64,000 nt of DNA from Argonema antarcticum A004/B2 (GTDB taxonomy: Bacteria > Cyanobacteriota > Cyanobacteriia > Cyanobacteriales > Aerosakkonemataceae): the NCBI RefSeq assembly GCF_023333585.1, contig NZ_JAIQZN010000002.1:1-64000 (forward strand). The letters run 5' to 3'. Under the pieces are notes generated by a model. The model saw nothing but the letters and a program-made list of their open reading frames with translations. It searched no databases and was not told the DNA's origin. This document shows, in pieces, positions 7,960 to 16,496 of the stretch. Made by a program: the position numbers and the translations under genes. The number at the start of each line of letters is the position of its first letter. Positions within the stretch are counted from its first letter, which is position 1.

Positions 7960-9714
7960 CTACTCGATCCCATCTGAAAATTTACCTAAATTATCCAGCC
8001 GCCACCTAGCATCTGCTTTCCGATTTGTCCTCAATTCTAATACCCGAATTCCTTTTTCAGGCAGTGGATTCAATCGTTGCTTAAATTGTTCCCAAGAAGT
8101 AATTAATTCATATTCCACACCGTAAGTAACACAGATATGAGAAAAATCAATATCCTGCGGTGTCGCAAAAAATTCCTCAAAGGGCGGTTCAAACTTGGCA
8201 ATGGGCAACATTTCAAAGATCCCGCCACCATTGTTATTAATTAAAACAATTGTCAGATGTCCTCTAAATTTGTTTCTCAATAAAAAGCCGTTGGTGTCGT
8301 GCAATAATGCTAAATCTCCCGTCAACATTACGCTGCTTTGGTTGCGATGGGCAATGCCTAAAGCGGTTGATAAAGTGCCATCAATGCCATTAGCACCACG
8401 GTTGAAAAAAGGTTGAATTCCAGAGTTGTTTGGTGTCCAGAAAAATTCTACATCTCGCACTGGCATACTGTTACCAATAAAGATAGGCGTTTCTGTTGGT
8501 AAAGTCTGCGAGAGTAACCAAGCTGCTTTGCCTTCAAATATCGTGTCTGTCGTCCTCATTGTTTCGTCGATGCGTTGTCTAACTGTTACTTCGGCATTAC
8601 ACCATATTTGAAGATATTTACTGATAATGTTTGGTTCAAATTGACATATTTGTGCTAGTTGTTCTACTGATAGTCGCAGGTGGGTTGTTTGGCCATGTAG
8701 TGAATCTAAATTGTGATAGCTGGGGTCAATTACCCATCGGCTCGGTTGGGTGAGTTCTAACCAGTTTCGCAGTTCTTTGCTGGTGGGTAAGTCTCCGATC
8801 TGAATGACGATTTCGGGTGTAAGCTGTTGTGCTAGTTGCTGGTTTCGTAAGATGAGATCGTAGGTAGAAATTAAGTAAGGATTTAATTCTGCATGGTTTC
8901 TTAATGGGGATAATCCCTCAGCTAATACAGGCCATTTTAATGTTTGGGCAAGTTGCGATATCGCTCTACAATATTCTTTGGGAAATTGCGGATTTGCAGT
9001 TCCCGCAATGATAATTCCGCGATCGGAAACCTCACCCCCCAGCCCCCTCTCCGCCAGCGGAGAGGGGGGGAAGGAAAAGAGGGAGGTTTTCTCGGTTTTG
9101 GATAGGAAAGCAAAGAAGTCTTCTGGTTGGAATTGCGATCGCAACTTCTCGGTCGCAGCGTCGGGTATGGGGGCGAGGGGGTCGCGAAAGGGGATGTTAA
9201 GATGAACTGGGCCAGGAACGGGAAAGAGGGAGCGTTCCCAGGCATGAATTACCGTCTGCCGCAGATAATTCAACATTCCCATTTCCAAAGATGGCACGGC
9301 TAATTCTGTTTGCCAGTTGGGATAATTGCCATATAATTTCACCTGATCGATCGTCTGTCCAGAATGACAATCTCGTAATTCTGGGGGCCGATCGGCTGTA
9401 AAAACTAAAAGCGGTACTCGACTTTCTCTGGCTTCAATTACAGCTGGATAAAAGTTAGCCCCAGCGGTTCCAGAAGTACAAACCAGCGCTACGGGCAACC
9501 CTGATTTTTTGGCAATTCCCAACGCAAAAAAAGCAGCCGATCGCTCATCCAAAACTGGTATTGCTTCTACTCCATCTTGTTGGGCAAAAGCAACTGCAAG
9601 AGAAGTAGAACGCGAACCAGGACAGATTACTGCTGTGGTTAATCCGAGTCGTTTTAAGGTTTCCGTCAGAATGGAAGCCCAAACAGAATTAGTGTTACGA
9701 AAGTCAATGGGCAT
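7960..9714 (-). CDS. menD: SEPHCHC synthase MenD
   Basis: ThDP-dependent enzyme that joins isochorismate and 2-oxoglutarate with loss of CO2 and pyruvate-independent chemistry to give SEPHCHC, the first committed step toward phylloquinone. The N-terminal PYR domain has the catalytic Glu in VLDERSAAFFALG, and the C-terminal PP domain has the cofactor motif GDLALLHDTNG followed by INNNGGGIFEMLP. Length 584 aa is close to the family norm. An unusual proline/glycine insert, SFPPSPLAERGLGGEVSDRG, lies between the domains; it is encoded by a perfect 12-bp palindrome (9043-9068) of an intergenic repeat type, inserted in frame. menF follows upstream on the same strand, 45 bp away, so the two are probably co-transcribed. 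Confidence 0.95.
   Translation of the reverse strand: MPIDFRNTNSVWASILTETLKRLGLTTAVICPGSRSTSLAVAFAQQDGVEAIPVLDERSAAFFALGIAKKSGLPVALVCTSGTAGANFYPAVIEARESRVPLLVFTADRPPELRDCHSGQTIDQVKLYGNYPNWQTELAVPSLEMGMLNYLRQTVIHAWERSLFPVPGPVHLNIPFRDPLAPIPDAATEKLRSQFQPEDFFAFLSKTEKTSLFSFPPSPLAERGLGGEVSDRGIIIAGTANPQFPKEYCRAISQLAQTLKWPVLAEGLSPLRNHAELNPYLISTYDLILRNQQLAQQLTPEIVIQIGDLPTSKELRNWLELTQPSRWVIDPSYHNLDSLHGQTTHLRLSVEQLAQICQFEPNIISKYLQIWCNAEVTVRQRIDETMRTTDTIFEGKAAWLLSQTLPTETPIFIGNSMPVRDVEFFWTPNNSGIQPFFNRGANGIDGTLSTALGIAHRNQSSVMLTGDLALLHDTNGFLLRNKFRGHLTIVLINNNGGGIFEMLPIAKFEPPFEEFFATPQDIDFSHICVTYGVEYELITSWEQFKQRLNPLPEKGIRVLELRTNRKADARWRLDNLGKFSDGIE
9043..9068. repeat. Palindromic repeat inside menD
   Basis: A perfect 12-bp inverted repeat (CCCCCTCTCCGC / GCGGAGAGGGGG) with a 2-base loop, flanked by CTCACC and GGAAGG. 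This is the dispersed palindrome type seen downstream of menA. Here it is read through in frame as part of the menD protein (PPSPLAERGLGG). Confidence 0.85.
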
Positions 9715-9759
9715 TGGGAATTGAGAATTGGGAATTGTGTCACTAATGACTAATGACTA

Positions 9760-11193
9760 TCAAACTAATGCTTTTAGCAGGGCTTGAAGTTTCAGTTGAA
9801 TTTCTGCGAACTCTTTGTCTGGATCGGACCCAGCAACGATACCAGCACCGGCGTATAGTCTAGCGCGATCGCTATCTATCAATGCCGATCGGATGCCCAC
9901 GACAAACTCGCTGTTACCCCGATGGTCTATCCAACCCAACGGGGCAGCATAAACAGAGCGATCGAAGGCTTCATAGCGGCGAATTTGCCTCAGCGCAACA
10001 TCTCTGGGATCGCCTGCAACAGCCGGGGTGGGATGGAGTTCTGCCAAAATCTCTAATGGATGCACGCCAACAGGAATCTTACCGCGAATTGGTGTCCATA
10101 AATGCTGAATATTTGACAGTTGTAAAAGACTGGGCTCAGGCAGTCGCTGGGGTGTCAAATCGAGGCTGGCTAAGCGCTGGACAATGAAATCAATTACAAC
10201 CCGATGCTCCCGCCGCTCCTTTTCGCTCCTCAGTAACCGTTCGGCAAAATAGGCATCTTGGGCTGGTGTTTTGCCTCGCGGTGCTGACCCTGCCAAAGCA
10301 TCGGTTTCTAACTCGCGATCGCGAATCCGAATTAAGCGCTCTGGGCTGGCACCAATAAAATTTTGACCTTTGCCATTACTGGTGGAAAAAACGTAGCAAT
10401 CAGGATACATTCTTCGCAAATTCTTCAACGAATCAACTCGATGAAAAGGTTGTGGCGAATTCACTTCAATTGCGTGAGCTAGGACAATCTTGCTAATTTG
10501 ATTCGAGCGAATTGTTTCCAGAGCAGATAATACTGAAGCTTGAAAATCTTTTTTATCGGTAACATCTTGGGGTTTAAATTTATGTTGGCGCTCGATAACA
10601 TTATATTTAAAATTCGGATTTGCTGAAGATCTAATTTTATCTAGTTTATGCAAAATATTATCAACTACATCTGATATATTTATATGCCAATCGATCGCAA
10701 TATTAACTACTATAACACAGCAATCTTTTTTACATGACACCTGCCAGCTAGGTAAGAAAACCGTTGCTGCCGGAAAAGGAGAGTCTTCATTCAAATTTTC
10801 ATCAAAAAATGTGAAGGTACAGAAAAAGTGAGGCCCAGAAAATGGTAAGTCTAATGCGCCAGTCGCAATTGTGTTAGCAAGGCATGAATCAATAAATTTT
10901 TGTGCTTGGTCAAAGCGCTGCACTCCTTCCAATTTGAATTTAGCTGCTGTATCGATCGCTGCGATCGCTTCCCCTTGGTTGGTTTTTTCCACGTAAAAAT
11001 GCAGCTGTTCTGGTTCGGCAATCTTATCCAGTACAGCTAGCGGATCGAGGGGTTTACTTTCTATAGAAATACTGACAACTTTTTTCTGTCCTTCTTCGAT
11101 TAACGTTTGTTTACAAGCCAAAAGAAACTGATGCAGTTCCTTGCGATCCTGAAACAGATTAGCACGATATGTCACTGGCATGGAAGCGAACAT
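9760..11193 (-). CDS. menF: Isochorismate synthase MenF
   Basis: Converts chorismate to isochorismate, the entry step of phylloquinone synthesis; Mg2+-dependent chorismate-binding fold. The C-terminal half shows the family motifs: KIVLAHAIEV with the catalytic Lys, ALAGSAPRGKT, ERREHRVVIDFIV, LHPTPAVAGDPRD, SVYAAPLGWID and LYAGAGIVAGSDPDKEF. The N-terminal half (about residues 1-200) is poorly conserved, as usual. Length 477 aa is normal. A second in-frame ATG at 11181 (MPVTYRANLF) is an alternative start. It is divergent from menA across about 450 bp that should contain both promoters, and lies 45 bp upstream of menD on the same strand. Confidence 0.93.
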   Translation of the reverse strand: MFASMPVTYRANLFQDRKELHQFLLACKQTLIEEGQKKVVSISIESKPLDPLAVLDKIAEPEQLHFYVEKTNQGEAIAAIDTAAKFKLEGVQRFDQAQKFIDSCLANTIATGALDLPFSGPHFFCTFTFFDENLNEDSPFPAATVFLPSWQVSCKKDCCVIVVNIAIDWHINISDVVDNILHKLDKIRSSANPNFKYNVIERQHKFKPQDVTDKKDFQASVLSALETIRSNQISKIVLAHAIEVNSPQPFHRVDSLKNLRRMYPDCYVFSTSNGKGQNFIGASPERLIRIRDRELETDALAGSAPRGKTPAQDAYFAERLLRSEKERREHRVVIDFIVQRLASLDLTPQRLPEPSLLQLSNIQHLWTPIRGKIPVGVHPLEILAELHPTPAVAGDPRDVALRQIRRYEAFDRSVYAAPLGWIDHRGNSEFVVGIRSALIDSDRARLYAGAGIVAGSDPDKEFAEIQLKLQALLKALV

Positions 11194-11649
11194 AGCAAAT
11201 TTTTTTAACTTTTGCTTGCCAAATTTTCAATTATGAGCATGGTATAGCCATAGTCACATAGGTTAGGATAGTATTGAGCGCTCAAAGCAAGAAAGCGACT
11301 GTGTTTACACTCAGCACTCAGCACTCAGCACTCAGCACTTTGCTATATGTCTGAAGTTAAGACACACCCACTCCATCTAACCACTTCTGGCGTTGCCTTG
11401 TATCAAGCTAGACTCCCCGACCCCCAAACAGCCCCCTTGTGCTGGCGTGGATGGGAGACAGATGGGAGGCCAAAAACCGCCCCAAATGAACCGGCAAAGG
11501 TTCTGGCAACGGGTCAAGTCGAGTTTGTCATGCCTGCGTGGTAACCTCCAGGGCAAAGATTTGGCGTCGCGTCGTCCAGATTGAGTTTACCATCGCTACC
11601 AGAGCATCATAAAATTATTAAATTCCCAAAATTAAATTGATACTCTCTG
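11194..11649. other. Divergent intergenic region menF-menA
   Basis: Holds the promoters of both men transcription units, though I cannot assign boxes with confidence. A heptamer tandem array CACTCAG (about four copies) occupies 11309-11339. A 65-codon frame (11347-11544) has no family I recognise and is probably not a gene. Confidence 0.5.
11309..11339. repeat. Heptamer tandem repeat (CACTCAG)n
   Basis: About four and a half copies of a 7-bp unit in the menF-menA intergenic region; the period matches the other STRR-type arrays of this window. Confidence 0.8.
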
Positions 11650-12552
11650 ATGACTACACAATCTATTGCTCCTTCAAACAGTAAGTTGTGGCTAGCAGCA
11701 CTTAAACCACCTATGTACAGTGTTGCCATTATTCCAATTTGGGTGGGAACTGCGGTGGCTTTCGCTGAAACAAAAACCATTAATGGAGTAATATTTTCTA
11801 CATTTCTAATCTCAGCCATTTTGATTATTGCATGGCTGAATCTCAGCAACGATGTGTTTGACTCGGAAACGGGAATTGATAAAAACAAAGCGCATTCGCT
11901 TGTTAATTTAACAGGAAATAAACCTTTAATTTTCTGGCTGGCGAATCTGTTTTTAGCTCTAGGTATTCTGGGGGTATTGGCTCTAGCATGGCTTCAGCAA
12001 GACCTCACAGTCATCGGGCTGGTACTCCTCTGCTGTGCTATGGGCTACACTTACCAGGGGCCACCCTTTCGCTTAGGCTACCAGGGTTTGGGAGAAATTA
12101 TTTGCTTGATTACCTTTGGGCCATTGGGCGGCTCGGCGGCTTACTACAGCCAAACCCAAACCTGGTCAACGATGAACCTTGCAGCCTCTATTATCGTAGG
12201 AATCGCCACCAGTATAATTTTATTTTGCTCGCATTTTCATCAAGTTGAGGATGATTTAGCGGCAGGAAAGCGATCGCCCATCGTCCGACTCGGCACCGCT
12301 AAGGGTTCCCAAGTGTTATTTTGGTTTGGCAGCAGCATTTACGCCCTCACTCTGCTATTTGTCGTATTGCACATTTTCCCACTTTGGACGTTGCTAACCT
12401 TTGCTAGTTTACCCTTTGCCCTCAAATTATTCCAGCACGTTCGCCAATATCACGACCAACCGGAAAAAGTCAGCAATTGTAAATTCATCGCCGTAGCCCT
12501 GCATTTTTGCAGCGGATTGCTATTAGGATTAGGGTTCATACTTAGTGTCTAA
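11650..12552 (+). CDS. menA: DHNA phytyltransferase MenA
   Basis: Membrane prenyltransferase of the UbiA superfamily; in cyanobacteria it attaches the phytyl chain to 1,4-dihydroxy-2-naphthoate to give demethylphylloquinone. The first Asp-rich motif is NDVFDSETGIDKNKAHS (residues about 60-76), and the second region is EDDLAAGKRSPIVRLG, both lining the Mg2+-diphosphate site. Around eight hydrophobic helices follow one another, for example TFLISAILIIAWL and GLVLLCCAMGYTYQGPP. Length 300 aa fits. It heads the plus-strand series menA-menH-menC-menE. A long GC-rich inverted repeat after the stop (12550-12647) may separate its transcript from menH. Confidence 0.95.
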   Translation: MTTQSIAPSNSKLWLAALKPPMYSVAIIPIWVGTAVAFAETKTINGVIFSTFLISAILIIAWLNLSNDVFDSETGIDKNKAHSLVNLTGNKPLIFWLANLFLALGILGVLALAWLQQDLTVIGLVLLCCAMGYTYQGPPFRLGYQGLGEIICLITFGPLGGSAAYYSQTQTWSTMNLAASIIVGIATSIILFCSHFHQVEDDLAAGKRSPIVRLGTAKGSQVLFWFGSSIYALTLLFVVLHIFPLWTLLTFASLPFALKLFQHVRQYHDQPEKVSNCKFIAVALHFCSGLLLGLGFILSV

Positions 12553-12647
12553 AAACCCCACCCTAACCCTCCCCCTTAACAGAAAAGGAATCAGAAAAAA
12601 ATTTCTCCCTCTCCGTTGCGGGGAGGGGGGTTAGGGGGTGGGGTTTC
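12550..12647. terminator. Long GC-rich inverted repeat after menA
   Basis: The arm AAAAACCCCACCCTAACCCT (from 12550) pairs with GTTAGGGGGTGGGGTTT (ending 12647), with a smaller inner hairpin CCCTCTCC/GGGGAGGG. It is a dispersed repeat that may act as a terminator or processing site between menA and menH. There is no clean U-run after the stem, so termination is only inferred. Confidence 0.55.
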
Positions 12648-12711
12648 GATAACTTTGGTAAGAAGTCTAATAAATCTATATCAAATTGTTTTATTACTAA
12701 AGTAAATGTAG

Positions 12712-13515
12712 ATGCTAAAATTTGATGATTATCAATTTAACTATTCTTTGACAGGTAGTAGAGACAACCAACCTCTTCTCTTTTTGCATGGGTTTATGGG
12801 CAGCAGCAATGACTTTAATAATGCAATAGCATTACTGGCTGACCAATTTTATTGTCTGGCTATCGATCTTCCCGGACATGGAAAAACAAAAGTGTTCGGT
12901 GGCGAGGATCGCTATACAATGCTAAACACAGCCCAAGCTGCGATCGCTTTACTAGATCGGTTAAATATAACAGAAAAATGCTTCTTAGTTGGCTATTCTA
13001 TGGGAGGTAGATTGGCGTTATATCTTACTCTTCATTTTCCCGATCGCTTTGCTAAAGTAGTTTTGGAATCTACCTCTCCAGGTTTAAAGACTGCTGGAGA
13101 AAAAATATCCCGCATCCAAAGGGATTCACAATTAGCTAAAGAACTGGAAACAGGGGATTTTAAGGCTTTTTTATTAAACTGGTATAATCAACCAATTTTC
13201 CATAAGTTAAAAAAACATCCTAAATTTGATAAATTGTTAGAGAGCCGATTAGATAATAGTCCTTTAGAATTAGCTAAATCTCTCCGCCACATGGGAACAG
13301 GTTCTCATACTTATTTACAATATAAGCTTGAGTATAATAAAATCCCCTTGCTTTTGCTAGTAGGTGAATATGACGATAAATTTAAAATTATAAATGAGAA
13401 AATGCTTAAAGTTTCTCAAGTAGCAAACATGAAAATAATTAAAAATTGCGGTCATAATATTCATTTTGAGGACATGAATTTATGGGTTAGACATCTGAAA
13501 GAATTTTGTAATTAG
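12712..13515 (+). CDS. menH: SHCHC synthase, MenH-like alpha/beta hydrolase
   Basis: Removes pyruvate from SEPHCHC to give SHCHC, the second ring-forming step of the pathway. A single alpha/beta-hydrolase fold shows LLFLHGFMGSSNDF (oxyanion hole), VGYSMGGRLALYL with the nucleophilic Ser, VGEYDDKF with the likely acid Asp, and NCGHNIHFED with the catalytic His. Length 267 aa is normal for MenH. The sequence is more AT-rich and Lys/Asn-rich than its men neighbours, which may indicate a different origin or weaker selection. It precedes menC by a small gap, supporting co-transcription and the assignment to MenH rather than another hydrolase. Confidence 0.87.
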   Translation: MLKFDDYQFNYSLTGSRDNQPLLFLHGFMGSSNDFNNAIALLADQFYCLAIDLPGHGKTKVFGGEDRYTMLNTAQAAIALLDRLNITEKCFLVGYSMGGRLALYLTLHFPDRFAKVVLESTSPGLKTAGEKISRIQRDSQLAKELETGDFKAFLLNWYNQPIFHKLKKHPKFDKLLESRLDNSPLELAKSLRHMGTGSHTYLQYKLEYNKIPLLLLVGEYDDKFKIINEKMLKVSQVANMKIIKNCGHNIHFEDMNLWVRHLKEFCN

Positions 13516-13558
13516 TTAATAGGCTTAATTAATGACATACAGGCATCTGATCGATCGC

Positions 13559-14509
13559 ATGATTCACTACAAATTTGAATTTCGTTCCTACCAGCGTCGG
13601 TTTAGACAGCCTTTGCAAACCAGTCACGGCGTTTGGGAGATCCGCGAAGGTATTATCATCCGCCTCACCGATGAAACCGGGCATATTGGCTGGGGTGAAA
13701 TTGCCCCTCTCACCTGGTTTGGTTCGGAAACTATCGAGTCAGCGTTAGATTTTTGTCGCCAACTGCCAAATGCCATTAAAAGCGAGACAATTTTCTCTAT
13801 TCCAGATAATTTGCCCTGCTGTCAATTTGGTTTTGAATCTGCTTGGGAAGCATTAGATGACCATTTAAAATCCCAAATCCCAAATCTAAAATCCCAAATC
13901 GCCTACAGTGGTTTATTACCTGCTGGGAAAGCTGCCTTAGATCGATGGCAAGTGCTTTGGCAGCAAGGCACTTATACTTTTAAATGGAAAATCGGAGTAG
14001 CACCAATTCAAGAGGAAATGAACATTTTCGATCGGCTAATTGAGGCACTACCAACTGAGACAAAACTGCGATTGGATGCTAATGCTGGGTTAAACTGGCA
14101 AGAAGCAAATAAATGGCTGGGAGTTTGCGATATAGCGAACATAGAATTTCTAGAACAACCCCTACCGATCGATCGATTTGATGCCATGCTAGATTTAAGT
14201 AAGCGATATTCTACTCCCCTGGCATTAGATGAATCGGTTGCTACTATTAAGCAACTGCAAACCTGTTACCAACTGGGTTGGCGGAGTATTTTTGTCATCA
14301 AACCTTGCATAGTAGGTTCCCCCAAACTTCTGCGTCAATTTTGCCAGCAGCATGACATCGATGCCGTCTTTTCATCTGTTTTTGAAACAACCATTGGCAG
14401 ACAAGCTGCACTCAACCTCGCAGCTGAACTTTCCCGCCATAATCGTGCCGTTGGTTTTGGCGTCAACCACTGGTTTAATGAAGATGACGAAAGAAACCCG
14501 GTTTCTTGA
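13559..14509 (+). CDS. menC: o-Succinylbenzoate synthase MenC
   Basis: Dehydrates SHCHC to o-succinylbenzoate; enolase superfamily. The capping domain starts FEFRSYQRRFRQPLQTSHG; the barrel carries the KxK pair in TFKWKIGV, metal ligands in RLDANAGLN, LEQPLP and LALDESV, and the second Lys in FVIKPCIVG. I choose the ATG at 13559 (MIHYKFEFRS), 316 aa; an earlier ATG at 13532 adds nine residues. Two oddities: a heptamer tandem repeat is translated in frame as KSQIPNLKSQIA (13867-13900), and the last codons (ERNPVS, stop 14507-14509) come from an AGAAACCCGGTTTCT palindrome, so the native C-terminus may have been replaced. Confidence 0.92.
   Translation: MIHYKFEFRSYQRRFRQPLQTSHGVWEIREGIIIRLTDETGHIGWGEIAPLTWFGSETIESALDFCRQLPNAIKSETIFSIPDNLPCCQFGFESAWEALDDHLKSQIPNLKSQIAYSGLLPAGKAALDRWQVLWQQGTYTFKWKIGVAPIQEEMNIFDRLIEALPTETKLRLDANAGLNWQEANKWLGVCDIANIEFLEQPLPIDRFDAMLDLSKRYSTPLALDESVATIKQLQTCYQLGWRSIFVIKPCIVGSPKLLRQFCQQHDIDAVFSSVFETTIGRQAALNLAAELSRHNRAVGFGVNHWFNEDDERNPVS
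13867..13900. repeat. Heptamer repeat inside menC
   Basis: Five near-copies of the 7-bp unit AAATCCC lie inside menC and are read as KSQIPNLKSQIA. Similar ATCCAAA/AAATCCC heptamers occur between genes at about 3180, 3240, 26850 and 38930. Confidence 0.8.
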
Positions 14510-14524
14510 AGAAACCGGGTTTCT
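14492..14524. repeat. Double palindrome AGAAACC(C/G)GGTTTCT at the menC stop
   Basis: Two head-to-tail palindromic 15-mers form a strong hairpin. The menC stop codon lies in the middle (14507-14509). A second copy of the 33-bp unit is at 30517-30549, between sdhA and a PIN-toxin gene, so this is a dispersed repeat. Confidence 0.85.
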
Positions 14525-14552
14525 AATCTGTACTGCAAGTGAAAACCGCTAT

Positions 14553-16013
14553 ATGGAACAACCCTTAGTTAATCTTCTAGATCTCGATCTTGTGGGGCGG
14601 GCGTCTCGCCTGCCCAGTGATTGGTTAATTGGTTACGACAGCCGTCAATTTACCCAACTTGCCCAACAATTATATTTAGAATTAATCCAACTATCTCACC
14701 GTCAAACACCACCAAAAATTATCATATCCGATCGCAATCCTGTACGATTTTTAGCTGGTTTCATCGCTGCAACTTCCGCCCATTGTCCAGTATTTCTCTG
14801 CAATCCCGATTGGGTAAAAGCCGAATGGCAACAAGTCTTCGATTTAGTTAAACCAGACATTATTTGGGGACAAGAGGCAATCAGCAATAAACAAGAAGGA
14901 AATTGCCCAATCCAAAATCCAAAATCCAAAATCCAAAATGGAATCATGATTCCCACTGGCGGTTCATCGGGTCAGATTCGCTTTACCATTCATACCTGGT
15001 CAACATTGACAGCATCAGTGCAAGGATTTACCCAATATTTCCATCTAGATCGAGTAAATTCTTTTTGCGTCTTACCCCTGTATCATGTCAGCGGTTTGAT
15101 GCAATTTATGCGATCGTTTATCACTGGAGGAAAACTGGCAATTCTACCATTTAAACCACTAGAAAATGTTCAAAAATGCCATATCGAAACAGCAGATTTT
15201 TTGATATCTATAGTGCCAACCCAACTCGAACGTCTGTTGCATCATTACCCAACATGGTTGTCCCGCTTTCAGACAGTTCTCTTAGGAGGTGCGCCAGCTT
15301 GGCACGAACTTCTCGAACAGGCAAAACACCACCGTATTCCCTTAGCACTCACCTACGGTATGACAGAAACTGCCTCGCAGATTGTCACCCTTAAACCGTC
15401 AGATTTTCTCAATGGAAATAATAGTTGCGGACAGGTTTTACCCCATGCAAAAGTAATGATTTGCACTCCAGATGGGGAGATATTAGGTGCGAACGAAACA
15501 GGCATTATTACTATCGAAGCTGATTCTTTAGCGCTTGGTTATTATCCCGATTCTTTATTTGTCAGCCGTCCTTTGTCATTGGAAAATGATAAGATAAAAA
15601 AGATAATCTTTCAACCAGATGACTTGGGATTTTTTGACGATCGCGGTTATTTAAACATTGTCGGTCGTAGCAGCCATAAAATCATCACTGGCGGCGAAAA
15701 TGTCTTCCCATCTGAGGTAGAAGCAGCGATTCGATCGACTAACTTGGTTAGCGATGTTTGCGTGATTGGTTTACCAGATCGACATTGGGGTCAAGCGGTG
15801 ACTGCTGTTTATGTTCCCAGCAATCCCGAAGTTAATATCGATACGCTAAAAACCGCATTAGATGATAAATTAAGTAAATTCAAGCGTCCTAAATATTGGG
15901 TTTCTGTTGAAAAATTACCCCGCAACACTCAAGATAAAGTTAACCGCGAACAAATCCAACAAATTGCTATGTTGTGGCATCAGCATCACTCCAATCGTGC
16001 AACCAATCAATAA
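14553..16013 (+). CDS. menE: o-Succinylbenzoate-CoA ligase MenE
   Basis: Activates o-succinylbenzoate with ATP and CoA; acyl-adenylate (ANL) enzyme. The P-loop is [16 protein letters not shown]5 is [13 protein letters not shown]7/A8 [20 protein letters not shown], and the A10 Lys lies in NTQDKVNRE. The open frame reaches up to 14352 inside menC, but I start at the ATG at 14553 ([11 protein letters not shown]), giving 486 aa, since the upstream part is a repeat and menC sequence in another frame. Two in-frame repeat insertions are seen: VGRASRLP from a GC-rich palindrome (14594-14615) and [10 protein letters not shown] from TCCAAAA heptamers (14911-14939). The 3' end overlaps the convergent thioesterase gene by 47 bp. 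Confidence 0.92.
   Translation: MEQPLVNLLDLDLVGRASRLPSDWLIGYDSRQFTQLAQQLYLELIQLSHRQTPPKIIISDRNPVRFLAGFIAATSAHCPVFLCNPDWVKAEWQQVFDLVKPDIIWGQEAISNKQEGNCPIQNPKSKIQNGIMIPTGGSSGQIRFTIHTWSTLTASVQGFTQYFHLDRVNSFCVLPLYHVSGLMQFMRSFITGGKLAILPFKPLENVQKCHIETADFLISIVPTQLERLLHHYPTWLSRFQTVLLGGAPAWHELLEQAKHHRIPLALTYGMTETASQIVTLKPSDFLNGNNSCGQVLPHAKVMICTPDGEILGANETGIITIEADSLALGYYPDSLFVSRPLSLENDKIKKIIFQPDDLGFFDDRGYLNIVGRSSHKIITGGENVFPSEVEAAIRSTNLVSDVCVIGLPDRHWGQAVTAVYVPSNPEVNIDTLKTALDDKLSKFKRPKYWVSVEKLPRNTQDKVNREQIQQIAMLWHQHHSNRATNQ
14594..14615. repeat. GC-rich palindromic repeat inside menE
   Basis: GGGCGGGCG and CGCCTGCCC flank TCT (one mismatch), a common cyanobacterial dispersed palindrome, here translated as GRASRLP near the MenE N-terminus. 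Confidence 0.75.
14911..14939. repeat. Heptamer repeat (TCCAAAA)n inside menE
   Basis: Four copies of a 7-bp unit just before the P-loop codons of menE, translated as part of [12 protein letters not shown]. The same unit occurs between genes at about 38930-38950. Confidence 0.85.
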
Positions 16014-16389
16014 TATCTTTTGGCAATTCTTTTCGGCTTCTATTAATTGGATCGATGCAGACGTGCCTGGTAAGTGCTTTCGCAAGTAACTGCTGATTCG
16101 TAGAAAAAACTTTATAGGCAATTTCAAATTTATTGCTGGTCAAATATTGAGGCAATAAAAAGATAATTATCTTGTCGCCGCAAAACATAGGGCTAAGAAA
16201 ATCTACGCTGGCATGAACTATGGGAATGGCAACCGCTGAACTACTGAAAAATGACTTAAGAGTAATGCCAGATTTAACCAGGGATTCTTCGTATGCTTCA
16301 TGACACATTGCTAAAACGTTAGCGAAGTAGACGACGCCTGCTGCATCGGTATCTTGAAAGTGAATTGTACGAGTGTAAGAGAAAGGCAT
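15967..16389 (-). CDS. menI: 1,4-Dihydroxy-2-naphthoyl-CoA thioesterase
   Basis: Hotdog-fold enzyme that hydrolyses DHNA-CoA to DHNA, the substrate of MenA. The N-terminus reads [20 protein letters not shown], where the Asp of [13 protein letters not shown] is the catalytic residue of the 4-hydroxybenzoyl-CoA thioesterase family, to which the Synechocystis enzyme Slr0204 belongs. Length 140 aa is typical. It is convergent to menE with a 47-bp overlap of the coding 3' ends, so transcription of the two may interfere. Its place in the men cluster supports the specific assignment over a generic acyl-CoA thioesterase. Confidence 0.88.
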   Translation of the reverse strand: MPFSYTRTIHFQDTDAAGVVYFANVLAMCHEAYEESLVKSGITLKSFFSSSAVAIPIVHASVDFLSPMFCGDKIIIFLLPQYLTSNKFEIAYKVFSTNQQLLAKALTRHVCIDPINRSRKELPKDIIDWLHDWSDADATT

Positions 16390-16496
16390 ATGTCAATGGA
16401 TTTTGGATTGACCCGACGGATGAATCGGGCGGGCTCTGAAATCGCCCGCTAAATTGCTGATATAATTGTTATACAACCTTAATCAGCTTCATTGCT

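Noticed and set aside
11347-11544. 65-codon ORF in the menF-menA gap
   Set aside because: No recognisable domain, and it lies next to tandem repeats.
14352-14552. Longer N-terminus for MenE
   Set aside because: The upstream part overlaps menC in another frame and a palindromic repeat; family proteins start near MEQPL.
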